Part shown: positions 1 through 8,138 of the stretch, one piece after another
Position numbering within the stretch: position 1 is the stretch's first letter
Layout of the letters: each line of letters starts with the position of its first letter
Origin: Stutzerimonas stutzeri
GTDB taxonomy: Bacteria; Pseudomonadota; Gammaproteobacteria; Pseudomonadales; Pseudomonadaceae
Direction: 5' to 3'
Assembly: GCA_002345575.1 (NCBI GenBank)
Contig: DDVX01000007.1
Coordinates: 124,001 to 188,000 of the forward strand
Length of the DNA stretch: 64,000 nt
Made by a program: the position numbers and the translations under genes
The notes under the pieces: model-generated
The model's input: the letters and a program-made list of their open reading frames with translations, nothing else
Told to the model about the DNA's origin: nothing
The model's database searches: none

Positions 1-202
1 GCCCCTCTTCATCTTTGGACGTAATGATTTGCAGGGTTGCGTCGTTATCGATCAGGTCGCAAGCATCAACCAGGCGACCGTCAACTTTGCCGGCGATGGT
101 TGCCTTGGCAAGACCAGCGCCAATGGATTGTGCCACTTCAGCAACGGAAACTGGATGATCGAACGAACGCTGACTGCCGTCAGGAAGAGTAATGATGGGC
201 AT
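1..202 (-). CDS. thrS: Threonyl-tRNA synthetase, N-terminal part (cut by window edge)
   Basis: ThrS charges tRNA-Thr in the cytoplasm. Only the first 67 residues are present, and they form the TGS domain (MPIITLPDGSQRSFDHPVSV...). The ATG at 202 follows a strong AGGAGG ribosome site about 5 bases upstream. The rest of the gene lies beyond position 1. The tRNA-Val gene immediately upstream on the same strand matches the arrangement known in other pseudomonads, where thrS is followed by infC-rpmI-rplT. That downstream order cannot be checked here. Confidence 0.93.
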   Translation of the reverse strand, partial: MPIITLPDGSQRSFDHPVSVAEVAQSIGAGLAKATIAGKVDGRLVDACDLIDNDATLQIITSKDEEG

Positions 203-381
203 GGCGCCTCCTCTCCTAGTGGTGACCCCTACCAAAGGTCACGTGGGTTGGGATGAGCCAGGAAAGCGATTCGCTGGTTGCTCTGCCGCACAATGGCAGT
301 AGCCCTAAGGCCGACCGATGCGAATCGAAGTCACTGGAAGATAAACGAAACTAAATGCCTGACCCGCATAAGTCGAGCAAT

Positions 382-409
382 AAAAAAGGGCCGCTAGCGC
401 GACCCTTTT
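382..409 (-). terminator. Rho-independent terminator after tRNA-Val
   Basis: Read on the minus strand, the stem AAAGGGTCGC / GCGGCCCTTT (one mismatch) closes a short loop and runs into a T tract. It sits 10 bases beyond the 3' end of the tRNA and probably separates it from thrS. Confidence 0.8.
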
Positions 410-418
410 CTCGGAATT

Positions 419-495
419 TGGTAGGCACAATTGGATTCGAACCAACGACCCCCACCATGTCAAGGTGGTGCTCTAACCAACTGAGCTATGTGCCT
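419..495 (-). tRNA. tRNA-Val (anticodon GAC)
   Basis: This is a 77-nt cloverleaf on the minus strand. The acceptor AGGCACA pairs with TGTGCCT, the discriminator is A, and the CCA end is encoded. The anticodon arm ACCACC/GGTGGT-like stem carries the loop TTGACAT, giving anticodon GAC. The T arm contains GGTTCGAATCC. It lies upstream of thrS, as in other Pseudomonas genomes. Confidence 0.95.
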
Positions 496-595
496 CCGAT
501 GGACGCGCATTGTATAGATCCGCATAACAGCGTCAAGCTTTTTTTTCGCTAAGCCACTGATATCTGTGATTTTTGAAAACCTCAGGTAAGGGAGG

Positions 596-634
596 TGCTA
601 TCCCTATGGTGCGAGTTCGTCCATAGGGATAGCA
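596..634. promoter_or_regulatory. Perfect 14-bp inverted repeat before the amine oxidase gene
   Basis: TGCTATCCCTATGG (596-609) is exactly complementary to CCATAGGGATAGCA (621-634) across an 11-base spacer. It ends 33 bases before the ATG at 668. There is no T tract, so it does not look like a terminator. It may be an operator for a dimeric regulator or a leader hairpin. Confidence 0.55.
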
Positions 635-667
635 TCGCGTCAAATATTCAGAACAGGGGTTAACGAA

Positions 668-1951
668 ATGCCGCACACGCCCTATCCCGATTCCTACTAC
701 GCGGCCTCCGCGAACCCTGCGCCGAGTCGTGCACCCCTGAACGAAGCCATCGAAACGGATGTCTGCGTGATCGGCGCCGGTTACACAGGGCTTTCTACGG
801 CGCTCTTCCTTCTGGAACAGGGCTTTCGTGTTGTAGTTCTGGAAGCTGCGAGAGTCGGCTTCGGCGCTTCGGGTCGTAACGGTGGGCAGATTGTTAACAG
901 TTACAGCCGCGATATCGACACCGTCGAGCGTAGTGCCAGCCCGGACGCTGCTCGACTGATTGGCGCGATGGCATTCGAGGGCGGGCGGATCATTCGCGAG
1001 CGAGTCGCGCGCTATGGCATCGACTGCGATCTCAAGAACGGCGGTGTATTTGCGGCCTTCAATAGCCGACAGCTGCTCCATCTCGAAACCCAGAAGGCAC
1101 TCTGGGAACGCTACGGCTATAACCAACTGGAAATGCTCGACCACGAAGGCATCCGGAATGTCGTGGCCTGTGAGCGCTACAGCGGCGGAATGCTGGATCA
1201 CGGCGGCGGGCACATCCACCCGCTCAACCTTGCCCTGGGTGAAGCGGCGGCGGTGGAATCCCTTGGCGGCAGTTTGTACGAGCAAAGCCCCGCGATTCGT
1301 ATCGAACGAGGTGAAACCCCTTGCGTGCACACCGCCAATGGCCAAGTAAGCGCGAAATTCATAGTCGTTGCGGGCAACGCCTATCTTGGCGGCCTGGTGC
1401 CTGAGCTCGCCGCTAAATCCATGCCCTGCGGAACCCAGGTCATCGCCACGGAGCCGCTAAGCGATGGGCTCGCCGCCGGCCTGCTACCACAGGATTACTG
1501 CGTTGAGGATTGCAACTATCTGCTCGATTACTATCGCCTCTCGGCAGATAAACGCCTGATCTATGGCGGCGGCGTAGTCTACGGCGCACGCGACCCCGCG
1601 GATATCGATTCGATTATTCGCGCGAAAATGCTCAAGACCTTTCCGCAATTGCATGACGTTCGAACGGAGTTCGCCTGGACCGGCAACTTCCTGCTGACGC
1701 TATCGCGCATGCCGCAAGTCGGGAGGATCGGGAACAACATCTACTACTCACAAGGCTGTAGCGGACACGGGGTCACTTATACCCATCTGGCCGGCAAAAT
1801 CATCGCCGAGGCCTTACGCGGCCAGGCTGAGCGCTTTGACGCCTTCGCCGGCTTGCCGCACTACCCGTTCCCCGGAGGACAACGCTTCAGCGCACCTCTG
1901 AGCGCATTAGGTGCGCTGTATTACAGCCTGCGCGACAGAATAGGCTTCTGA
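668..1951 (+). CDS. FAD-dependent amine oxidoreductase, PuuB/PauB-like
   Basis: This 427-residue protein is of the D-amino acid oxidase fold family. A dinucleotide motif (VIGAGYTGLST, around residues 34-44) binds FAD, followed by the GFGASGRNGGQ segment typical of PuuB/PauB and OrdL-type oxidases. A second conserved block (YYSQGCSGHGVTYTHLAGK) lies near the C terminus. Family members oxidise gamma-glutamylputrescine or related amines in polyamine use; the exact substrate is not fixed by sequence. The ATG at 668 follows AGGGG. The gene is monocistronic and converges on the PA2778-type gene with no gap. Confidence 0.85.
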   Translation: MPHTPYPDSYYAASANPAPSRAPLNEAIETDVCVIGAGYTGLSTALFLLEQGFRVVVLEAARVGFGASGRNGGQIVNSYSRDIDTVERSASPDAARLIGAMAFEGGRIIRERVARYGIDCDLKNGGVFAAFNSRQLLHLETQKALWERYGYNQLEMLDHEGIRNVVACERYSGGMLDHGGGHIHPLNLALGEAAAVESLGGSLYEQSPAIRIERGETPCVHTANGQVSAKFIVVAGNAYLGGLVPELAAKSMPCGTQVIATEPLSDGLAAGLLPQDYCVEDCNYLLDYYRLSADKRLIYGGGVVYGARDPADIDSIIRAKMLKTFPQLHDVRTEFAWTGNFLLTLSRMPQVGRIGNNIYYSQGCSGHGVTYTHLAGKIIAEALRGQAERFDAFAGLPHYPFPGGQRFSAPLSALGALYYSLRDRIGF

Positions 1952-2899
1952 TCAATCTTTTGGGCAAGAGGGAAGAGGTCCACAGGCAGCCCCTTGCTCG
2001 TGCCGCGGCGCCAAGCCGGCAGCGAACCGCTTATCCTCCGGCGCCAATTGCATAGCACAGGCTTTCGCCCGGGAAGCCTGTGTCGCACAACCGCGCTCGG
2101 CGAGCACCTGGGCAAGATTGAACCAGCCGACAGCGAAGTCCTCATCACTCGCAATACTGCTGCGTAACGCGCGCTCCGCTGATTGCCTGTCGCCCTCCGA
2201 ATAAAAGCTGTTGGCCAGTGCGAACCAGGACAAACCACCATCCCAATGTTGCGTCGCCGCTTTGTAAGCTCTGAGCGCAGCGTCCTTACGGCCTGTCTGC
2301 TCCAGATCATTCGCCGCCTTTAGCCATACCATTTCCCTTGCGTTGGCAGGCAGTCGATCCGGAGCGACCGTCACCACGGCCCAACGATCACTCTTGGCCC
2401 AACTACGCTCGAACTGATGAAAACTGCCTGTCCATCGCTGGGTAGTGCCGGATCGCAGAATGAGCGTCTGGGTCGCCAGGTCATATCCCACCACAACCGC
2501 GAAATGCCACTGAGGCCAGCGATCGAAGGCCAGGTTTTGTAGCACCAACACAGGGTTCCCCGCTGCCACCTCGGCGAGCAGAGCATCCAGGCGTGGCTCA
2601 AGCGGATAGACCAGAAGGTCGTGAGCCCTAGCCGCCGCCACCATCTCAACCTGCAGGCTGCCCTTGCGCTCAGGTAGATATACACGCCCCACCAACTGAT
2701 CGGGATCCGTGTCGATGCCCCGATGCGTCAGCATGGTCGCCAGCGCCGCCGGCCCACATTGGTAATCCTCCTGGGGGAAAAACGGCACTTCAACCAGCTC
2801 GACCTGCTCGGGCAGATCCGGTGTCGTCACGACCACCGGACTGCGCGCGCAGGCGCCGAGCAGAATGGCGCCAGTCAGCAGGAGCAGTTTTCCAATCAA
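1952..2899 (-). CDS. PA2778-family C39-like cysteine peptidase lipoprotein with TPR tail
   Basis: This 315-residue predicted lipoprotein has a signal peptide ending in the lipobox LLGAC. The next domain resembles peptidase C39, with a likely catalytic Cys in DYQCGPAALATML and a His in WHFAVVVGYD. The C-terminal third looks like tetratricopeptide repeats (FALANSFYSEGDRQSAERAL). The start appears to be TTG: its TTGA overlaps the stop of the upstream PA2779-type gene by 4 bases, and no better start precedes the signal peptide. The substrate is unknown. The pair is a conserved Pseudomonas module with no established function. Confidence 0.8.
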   Translation of the reverse strand: MIGKLLLLTGAILLGACARSPVVVTTPDLPEQVELVEVPFFPQEDYQCGPAALATMLTHRGIDTDPDQLVGRVYLPERKGSLQVEMVAAARAHDLLVYPLEPRLDALLAEVAAGNPVLVLQNLAFDRWPQWHFAVVVGYDLATQTLILRSGTTQRWTGSFHQFERSWAKSDRWAVVTVAPDRLPANAREMVWLKAANDLEQTGRKDAALRAYKAATQHWDGGLSWFALANSFYSEGDRQSAERALRSSIASDEDFAVGWFNLAQVLAERGCATQASRAKACAMQLAPEDKRFAAGLAPRHEQGAACGPLPSCPKD

Positions 2900-3297
2900 C
2901 GGTTGATGCAGTTGATGAAGTTAAAGATATTGGTTGCGCAGAGCATGTCCGTGATGATGAAGATCACCAGAAACAGCACGATGACGCCAACTACGCCCGC
3001 ACCCGCCGGCGCCTGATCAAGCTGCTGGTTGAATTGCGCGAGTTCCGCTGGCGTCAGGCTGTTGATGCGTTGTTCAACCTGAGCACGCTCGACTCCCATG
3101 GACTCAAGCTTCTGCTGTACATCAGCATCTTCGAGCATCGTCAGCAGCTGCTGACGATCAACCTGCTGCTGTTGCTCGGCAATCACCTCCGGCGTGCCTA
3201 TCATTGCAGCCTGAGCCAGAGGGATTTGTGCAAACAGCATGAAATGCATTACGGCCAGAATGCTGGCTACTCGCTTCATCAGGGTCGACTTGAACAT
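2896..3297 (-). CDS. PA2779-family small secreted/membrane protein
   Basis: This 133-residue protein has an N-terminal hydrophobic signal (MFKSTLMKRVASILAVMHFM...), a glutamine-rich central part (EQQQQVDRQQLL) and a C-terminal transmembrane segment (VVGVIVLFLVIFIITDML). The ATG at 3297 is chosen because AAGGAG lies 8 bases upstream; an upstream in-frame start lacks this. It is the first gene of a two-gene operon with the C39-like lipoprotein. It matches the PA2779 family, which has no assigned function, and may anchor or present its partner. Confidence 0.75.
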   Translation of the reverse strand: MFKSTLMKRVASILAVMHFMLFAQIPLAQAAMIGTPEVIAEQQQQVDRQQLLTMLEDADVQQKLESMGVERAQVEQRINSLTPAELAQFNQQLDQAPAGAGVVGVIVLFLVIFIITDMLCATNIFNFINCINR

Positions 3298-3426
3298 GGC
3301 GGAACTCCTTATCATTGTTCGTCAGCCCTTGCGCCATCGCAACGGGCCACCGCAGCTAAGACGACGCGGTGGCAGCGCCAGTTCCCTACATGATGTTCTT
3401 CGCACTCATCTATATTTGGAGCACGT

Positions 3427-3723
3427 ATGAAAACAGCTCGAACCAACATCCTGATCCTGCTCGGCTTGGCGTTGGCAGGCTGTCAACTCTCGCCCTCTCC
3501 CCAGCTACCTCCCGCGGCTGGCGACTGCAGCTCTGCCTCCGTGCAAGACCTGATCGGCAAACCAGCCAGTCCCGAGCTGCTCGACCAAGCCCGGCGCGAT
3601 AGCGGCGCCAGGATGGCACGCCTGCTTCGGCCTGGAGACGTCGTCACACTGGAATACAACGCACAGCGACTGAACCTGACAACCGACGAAGGCGGCCGCG
3701 TTCAGCGCATCGACTGCGGCTAG
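3427..3723 (+). CDS. I78-family peptidase inhibitor lipoprotein
   Basis: This 98-residue protein has a lipoprotein signal (ILLGLALAGC). Its C-terminal half fits the I78 serine peptidase inhibitor family (DLIGKPASPEL, RLLRPGDVVTLEYNAQRLNL, ending RVQRIDCG). It is probably attached to a membrane in the periplasm. The ATG at 3427 follows GGAG. It is transcribed away from the PA2779/PA2778-type pair across a 129-bp gap, which places a protease-like gene and an inhibitor-like gene side by side. A functional link is inference only. Confidence 0.75.
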   Translation: MKTARTNILILLGLALAGCQLSPSPQLPPAAGDCSSASVQDLIGKPASPELLDQARRDSGARMARLLRPGDVVTLEYNAQRLNLTTDEGGRVQRIDCG

Positions 3724-3730
3724 CAGCCTT

Positions 3731-4765
3731 TCATTGCGTCGCCACAGCACGCGCGCGCAAGCGGGTCGCCGACATCGGCTGGGGCGGCGATAGGAGAAAG
3801 TAGAGGTTGTACCGCTGGATGATCATCTGCGCCAACAAGGGTGCCGCAAGCCCCAGCAGCGTGCCAACCAGAAGGTGCGCTGCTATGGATTCAATACCGA
3901 GGAAAGCGATCATGATAACCCGTACTCCGCTGCCGGTAAGAATATGCATCAGGTAGATGGTCATCGACGAGGCGCCAATGAACAGAAGCCACTGGAAACG
4001 AAATTGCCCCAGCCACATCGACAGCGTGACAATGAACAGAATCGAGATCGTCGCCAACACAAGCACCGCCAGGCCTCCGACCTCCCAGGTGAGCCCAAGG
4101 GACAAATGAAATACATACTGCCCCAGCACGAACAGGGCCGCGAACAACAACATCAACTGGGTATGGCGCGCCAGTAGAAACTCTTTGATCTCGTTGATCC
4201 AGACACCCAGCGCAAAAAACACGGCATTACCCAAAACAAACTGAAGAGCACTGTTTGAGGGCATGTCCTGCCTAAAGACATAAAGGCCGGAAAACGCCAG
4301 AAGTATTGGCAGGAAGAAGCGGCGACTAGCCTTGGCATAAACAAAGGCGCACACCACAAAGACCAGAAACAGCGCGTAGAGAAACCAGAACTGCGCGCGC
4401 GGTGACCAGACCAGGGAAGACAGCACTTGCGAGACGGTCACGCTGCCATTGGTATAGTCCGACAAGGCCACCTCAAACATCCCCTGCAGCAGTGACCAGA
4501 GCAGAAACGGATAGACGATGGTGTCGATCTTGTTGACGATTAGCCCCGTTCTGCCTCGCCTCATCAGTGAATCGTAGAAGAACAGCCCCGAAAGGAAGAA
4601 GAACAACGGCATATGGAAGCTGTAGATAATGCTGTCCACAAGCACATATCGTCCCTCATCCATCGGCAAGCCGGCATTGAAGACCCCCCGCGCGACATGC
4701 CCGTAGACCACCAGAATGATACCGATACCCTTGGCGTAATCGACCCAGGCGTTTCGTTCCCGCAT
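3731..4765 (-). CDS. Membrane acyltransferase, acyltransferase-3 family
   Basis: This 344-residue integral membrane protein has about ten hydrophobic segments. It has the family hallmarks near the N terminus (WVDYAKGIGIILVVYGHV) and FHMPLFFFLSGLFF further on. Such proteins transfer acyl groups, often O-acetyl, to surface polysaccharides or other envelope molecules; the substrate here is unknown. The ATG at 4765 is chosen for the GAGGAGG sequence 8 bases before it. Two further in-frame starts upstream would overlap that site. It appears to be monocistronic. Confidence 0.85.
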   Translation of the reverse strand: MRERNAWVDYAKGIGIILVVYGHVARGVFNAGLPMDEGRYVLVDSIIYSFHMPLFFFLSGLFFYDSLMRRGRTGLIVNKIDTIVYPFLLWSLLQGMFEVALSDYTNGSVTVSQVLSSLVWSPRAQFWFLYALFLVFVVCAFVYAKASRRFFLPILLAFSGLYVFRQDMPSNSALQFVLGNAVFFALGVWINEIKEFLLARHTQLMLLFAALFVLGQYVFHLSLGLTWEVGGLAVLVLATISILFIVTLSMWLGQFRFQWLLFIGASSMTIYLMHILTGSGVRVIMIAFLGIESIAAHLLVGTLLGLAAPLLAQMIIQRYNLYFLLSPPQPMSATRLRARAVATQ

Positions 4766-4892
4766 CCCTTCCCTCCTCATCAGCAACCTTTCATAGGGCG
4801 ATAGCAGACGCACTACCCACCGGTATTGGCGGGATGAAAGGCGTAGACAATGGAAAGCGCGTTCTGTTTATCAGCTGGTTGCTGAGGAGGCT

Positions 4893-4917
4893 TCGGAGGG
4901 CTCGTCGAGCCCTCCGA
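4893..4917. terminator. Strong GC-rich hairpin between the acyltransferase and moeA
   Basis: TCGGAGGGCTCG (4893-4904) and CGAGCCCTCCGA (4906-4917) are perfect complements with almost no spacer. The hairpin lies 10 bases beyond the moeA stop. It may end moaB-moeA transcription, although no T run follows on the minus strand. Confidence 0.5.
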
Positions 4918-4927
4918 CAGACAGGTG

Positions 4928-6142
4928 TCAGCCCAGTAGCTCAGCGAAGGACATGAACATCACCGGATCTCCTTCGAGCAACTGACTGTGCTCTGGTATC
5001 TCCACTACGCCATCGGCCCATGCCGCACTGCGCAGGATGGAAGAGCTCTGGTTGGGATACAGCACCGCCCTGCCCGCTTCCAGCCTCGCACGCAGATACT
5101 CGCGACGGGTTCCCGGCTTGTCCCAGACAAAACCGGCCGGTACCGGGAAGCTCAGCGGTGTCACCTCGGTGACACCCATACGACGCAGCAGATAAGGACG
5201 CGCGAACAGCCCGAACGTCACCAGCGTCGACGCCGGGTTGCCAGGCAGACCGATCACCGCCACGCCATGATAGGTGCCGCAGGTAAGCGGCTTACCTGGC
5301 TTGATGGCCAGTTTCCAGAACGCCAGCTCACCGTCTTCACGCATGACCTGACCCAGGTAGTCGGCCTCGCCAACCGAAACGCCCCCGGTCGAAAGAATCA
5401 GATCGACGTCATGCAATGCCGCCAGGCATCGTCGAACTTGGTCCGGATCATCCGGCACGATTCCGCCATCGATCACCTCACAACCCAAGCGCTGCAACCA
5501 GTTGCGCAACAGCACGCGATTGCTGTTGTAGATCTGTCCAGGAGCCAGCGACCGTCCCGGTTCGACCAACTCATCGCCCGTGGAAAGCAGCGCCACCCTG
5601 AGCCTGCGAACCACTGTCAAACGATCAATTCCCAGCGATGCGGCAAGCCCCAACTCAATCGGCCCCAGCACCACACCGGCCTCCAGCACCGTGTCACCAC
5701 GACTCGCTTCACCAGCCTGCGGCCTTACGTGCTGGCCACGCCTGACCGGATTAAGGAAACGCACCCTGCCATCTTCAAGGACTTCGACGTTCTCCTGCAT
5801 CTCAACGGTATCGGCACCCTCTGGCATGGGCGCGCCCGTGAAGATCCTGGCACAGCAACCCGGCTGCAACGGTTGCGGTTGGGTGCCAGCAAAGATTCTC
5901 TGGCAGACCGCCAACGGTTGGCCGTCGAGATCCGCCTGGCGCAAGGCGTACCCATCCATGGCGCTGTTTGGCCACGGCGGCAAATCCAGTGTTGCAACCA
6001 GCGGCTCGCCCAGCACACGCCCTGCGGCATCATCCAGCGCTACGATTTCGACATCACGGATCGCTGCTCCATGCGCCAGCTTTAGCAGGGCTTCGCGCGC
6101 TTCCTCTACCGACATCAACGCGGCCGGCGGCGCAACCGTCAT
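4928..6142 (-). CDS. moeA: Molybdopterin molybdenumtransferase MoeA
   Basis: MoeA inserts molybdate into adenylated molybdopterin in the last step of molybdenum cofactor synthesis. The 404-residue product shows the family blocks LPPWPNSAMDGYAL, IFTGAPMPEGADTVEMQE, LLSTGDELVEPG and STGGVSVGEADYL, and ends with the C-terminal MoeA domain. The ATG at 6142 overlaps the moaB stop as ATGA; an in-frame GTG 15 bases upstream is less likely. It shares an operon with moaB, and the formate dehydrogenase in this window is a likely client. Confidence 0.95.
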   Translation of the reverse strand: MTVAPPAALMSVEEAREALLKLAHGAAIRDVEIVALDDAAGRVLGEPLVATLDLPPWPNSAMDGYALRQADLDGQPLAVCQRIFAGTQPQPLQPGCCARIFTGAPMPEGADTVEMQENVEVLEDGRVRFLNPVRRGQHVRPQAGEASRGDTVLEAGVVLGPIELGLAASLGIDRLTVVRRLRVALLSTGDELVEPGRSLAPGQIYNSNRVLLRNWLQRLGCEVIDGGIVPDDPDQVRRCLAALHDVDLILSTGGVSVGEADYLGQVMREDGELAFWKLAIKPGKPLTCGTYHGVAVIGLPGNPASTLVTFGLFARPYLLRRMGVTEVTPLSFPVPAGFVWDKPGTRREYLRARLEAGRAVLYPNQSSSILRSAAWADGVVEIPEHSQLLEGDPVMFMSFAELLG

Positions 6143-6678
6143 GAGCGGCTCTCGCACGGCGCTGCCTGCTTGAGGTGTGGGACGAAGTTACAGGGACGAT
6201 GTCGTGCATCGAGCTGCTCGACAAGGATGCCATCCCAAGCAGTTCGACATGCGTTGGTCGACCCTGGCATGCAGCAGACCAGCGTCGAATTGGCCAAGCC
6301 AGCCAGTGCGCGGGACTGCACAGTGGAGGTGCCAATGTCCGCAGCGGAAAGCTGCCGGAACAGCTCACCAAAGCCATCAACCTGCTTATCTAACAGGCAG
6401 GCTACCGCCTCCGGCGTACTGTCACGCCCGGTGAAGCCGGTGCCTCCTGTAATAAGAACAACTTGCACGCTGTCCTCAGCGATCCAGTGCGCAACCTGCG
6501 CACGAATCCGGTAGATGTCATCCTTGAGCAGCGCGCGCTCGACAAGCCGGTGCCCAGCGGCCAGAAGCTTGTCGACGAGAAGCTGGCCTGAGGTATCAGT
6601 ATCCAGCGAACGGGTATCACTGACAGTCAGAACGGCAATAGCAAGGGGGACAAAAGATTGTTCGGCAAGATGACTCAT
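6139..6678 (-). CDS. moaB: Molybdenum cofactor biosynthesis protein MoaB
   Basis: This 179-residue MogA/MoaB-fold protein contains LTVSDTRSLDTDTSG near the N terminus and the nucleotide/pterin-binding block VVLITGGTGFTGRDSTPEA. Family members adenylate molybdopterin or a related intermediate. The gene starts an operon with moeA (4-bp overlap) and diverges from mobA over a 67-bp region that must hold both promoters. Confidence 0.93.
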   Translation of the reverse strand: MSHLAEQSFVPLAIAVLTVSDTRSLDTDTSGQLLVDKLLAAGHRLVERALLKDDIYRIRAQVAHWIAEDSVQVVLITGGTGFTGRDSTPEAVACLLDKQVDGFGELFRQLSAADIGTSTVQSRALAGLANSTLVCCMPGSTNACRTAWDGILVEQLDARHRPCNFVPHLKQAAPCESRS

Positions 6679-6745
6679 AAAACGGCTTCCAGTTGTTGGT
6701 CTGCAATGCCGGATGTTATATCACAGGCTTTTGCCGGAGCCTCTG

Positions 6746-7348
6746 ATGCCACAGCACTTGCTTACCGATTGCTCGATACTATTGCTCGCCGGTGGCCGCG
6801 GACAGCGAATGGGCGGTAAGGACAAGGGTTTGGTCGAATGGTACGGCAAGCCTCTCGTTGCCTGGCCGCAGCGAGTGGCGCGGCCACTTACCGATGACCT
6901 GCTCATTTCGTGTAACCGCAACCAGGATCTGTATGCAGCCTTCGCCGACCGCCTGGTATCCGACAACGAAACGGACTTTCCCGGTCCCCTTGCCGGTATT
7001 CGCGCAGGCCTTGCCGCTGCGCGCCATCGCTGGCTATTGGTGCTGCCCTGCGATGCGCCACTGGTCGATGAAGCACTACTGCTCGACTTGTACAACACCG
7101 CACGCCAAACCCCAGATATGCCCACCATGGTCCGACGCGGCGAACAATGGGAGCCGCTTTTCTGCATCATTCCGCTCAGCCTGGCCTCTGCAGTAGAAGC
7201 CGCCTGGCAAGCTGGCGAACGAAGCAACTGGCGCATGCTCGTGAAACTGGGCGCGCGCAGCCTCGACCTGGCCGAAGACGACTATCGACTTGCCAATCTG
7301 AACTCCCCCGAACTACTCGCCCAACAACGCCCACCCTTGGGAACTTGA
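6746..7348 (+). CDS. mobA: Molybdenum cofactor guanylyltransferase MobA
   Basis: MobA adds GMP to molybdenum cofactor, giving the guanine dinucleotide form used by DMSO-reductase-family enzymes such as formate dehydrogenase. The 200-residue product has the nucleotidyltransferase signature LLAGGRGQRMGGKDKGL at about residues 13-29 and DFPGPLAGI. The ATG at 6746 is preceded by CGGAG and gives the usual family N terminus. An ATG at 6713 would add 11 residues without a clear ribosome site. Confidence 0.94.
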   Translation: MPQHLLTDCSILLLAGGRGQRMGGKDKGLVEWYGKPLVAWPQRVARPLTDDLLISCNRNQDLYAAFADRLVSDNETDFPGPLAGIRAGLAAARHRWLLVLPCDAPLVDEALLLDLYNTARQTPDMPTMVRRGEQWEPLFCIIPLSLASAVEAAWQAGERSNWRMLVKLGARSLDLAEDDYRLANLNSPELLAQQRPPLGT

Positions 7349-7397
7349 CGCTGCCTGAGAACGTCACAACCACATCCCACCAATGAGGAGAAACACC

Positions 7398-7619
7398 ATG
7401 CGCTCAGGAATCGCTCCCACTCTAACCCTGCTGCTCGGTCTATTCGTGCTTGCTGGCTGCTCGAGCCCCAGCGTCATCACACTCAACGATGGTCGCGAAA
7501 TCCAAACATTGGATCGACCGGACTACGACGATGAATCTGGCTTCTATGAATACGAGGGGCTGGACGGCAACCCCGGCAAGGTCAACAAAGACCAGGTCCG
7601 TACCGTCAAAGAACTCTGA
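7398..7619 (+). CDS. YgdI/YgdR-family small lipoprotein
   Basis: This 73-residue lipoprotein has a signal and lipobox (FVLAGCSSP) followed by the SH3-like YgdI/YgdR domain (VITLNDGREIQTLDRP, FYEYEGLDG). Members are small outer-membrane or periplasmic lipoproteins of unknown role. The ATG at 7398 is preceded by TGAGGAG at the right distance; the ATG at 7383 overlaps that site and is unlikely. Confidence 0.85.
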   Translation: MRSGIAPTLTLLLGLFVLAGCSSPSVITLNDGREIQTLDRPDYDDESGFYEYEGLDGNPGKVNKDQVRTVKEL

Positions 7620-7724
7620 CCAACTGGGCTCGGCATGTGTCGGCAGCATGTCCCGGCACATTCAAAAAAGCTGGCGCTAAGCTCTTGTGAAACAAGCGTA
7701 TTTCTGTAAAATGCGCGCCAGCTT

Positions 7725-7801
7725 CGGAGCGTAGCGCAGCTTGGTAGCGCGTCTCGTTCGGGACGAGAAGGTCGCAGGTTCGAATCCTGTCGCTCCGACC
7801 A
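7725..7801 (+). tRNA. tRNA-Pro (anticodon CGG)
   Basis: This is a 77-nt cloverleaf. The acceptor CGGAGCG pairs with CGCTCCG, the discriminator is A, and CCA is encoded. The anticodon stem TCTCG/CGAGA closes the loop TTCGGGA (anticodon CGG). The T arm is GCAGGTTCGAATCCTGT. The region about 15-45 bases upstream is AT-richer and probably holds the promoter. Confidence 0.95.
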
Positions 7802-7843
7802 TATCCCGCTATCGAAACACTTATCGTGTTTCTGATACCCAAA

Positions 7844-7873
7844 AAAAACCGGCCCTTGCAGCCGGTTTTTTTG
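7844..7873 (+). terminator. Terminator shared by tRNA-Pro and the convergent glutaredoxin-like gene
   Basis: The stem AAAAACCGGC (7844-7853) / GCCGGTTTTT (7861-7870) is followed by more T. The A-rich left side lets it act on both strands. A smaller GAAACAC/GTGTTTC hairpin lies just before it at 7814-7832. Confidence 0.8.
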
Positions 7874-7898
7874 TTTTCGCCTGGTGCTCTCAGAAAGA

Positions 7899-8138
7899 TC
7901 AGTCACGCAGAAACCAGACAACCTGCTCAGTTTCAAACGGCCAGTCCAGCTCCGCGCCGGTATCGACCCTCCTTAATACAGGAATGCGCAGGCCGTAATC
8001 GTCAACCCATTCGCTCCTGTCCGCCACGTCCAGCAACTCCACCAGCAAACCATGCTCGACCAGCGGCATTACAACCGCTTCGGCTTGCTCGCACAGGTGA
8101 CAGCCCAGGGTTCCAAACAGCTGACATTCGGGAAGCAT
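7899..8138 (-). CDS. Glutaredoxin-like thiol protein (DUF836 family)
   Basis: This 79-residue thioredoxin-fold protein has a redox motif CHLC in LFGTLGCHLCEQAE, then the cis-Pro region YGLRIPVLRR and GAELDWPF near the end. Small proteins of this type are found widely in pseudomonads, probably as thiol-disulfide proteins in the cytoplasm. The ATG at 8138 gives the family length; the longer frame starts at TTG and adds residues with no similarity to the family. Confidence 0.75.
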   Translation of the reverse strand: MLPECQLFGTLGCHLCEQAEAVVMPLVEHGLLVELLDVADRSEWVDDYGLRIPVLRRVDTGAELDWPFETEQVVWFLRD

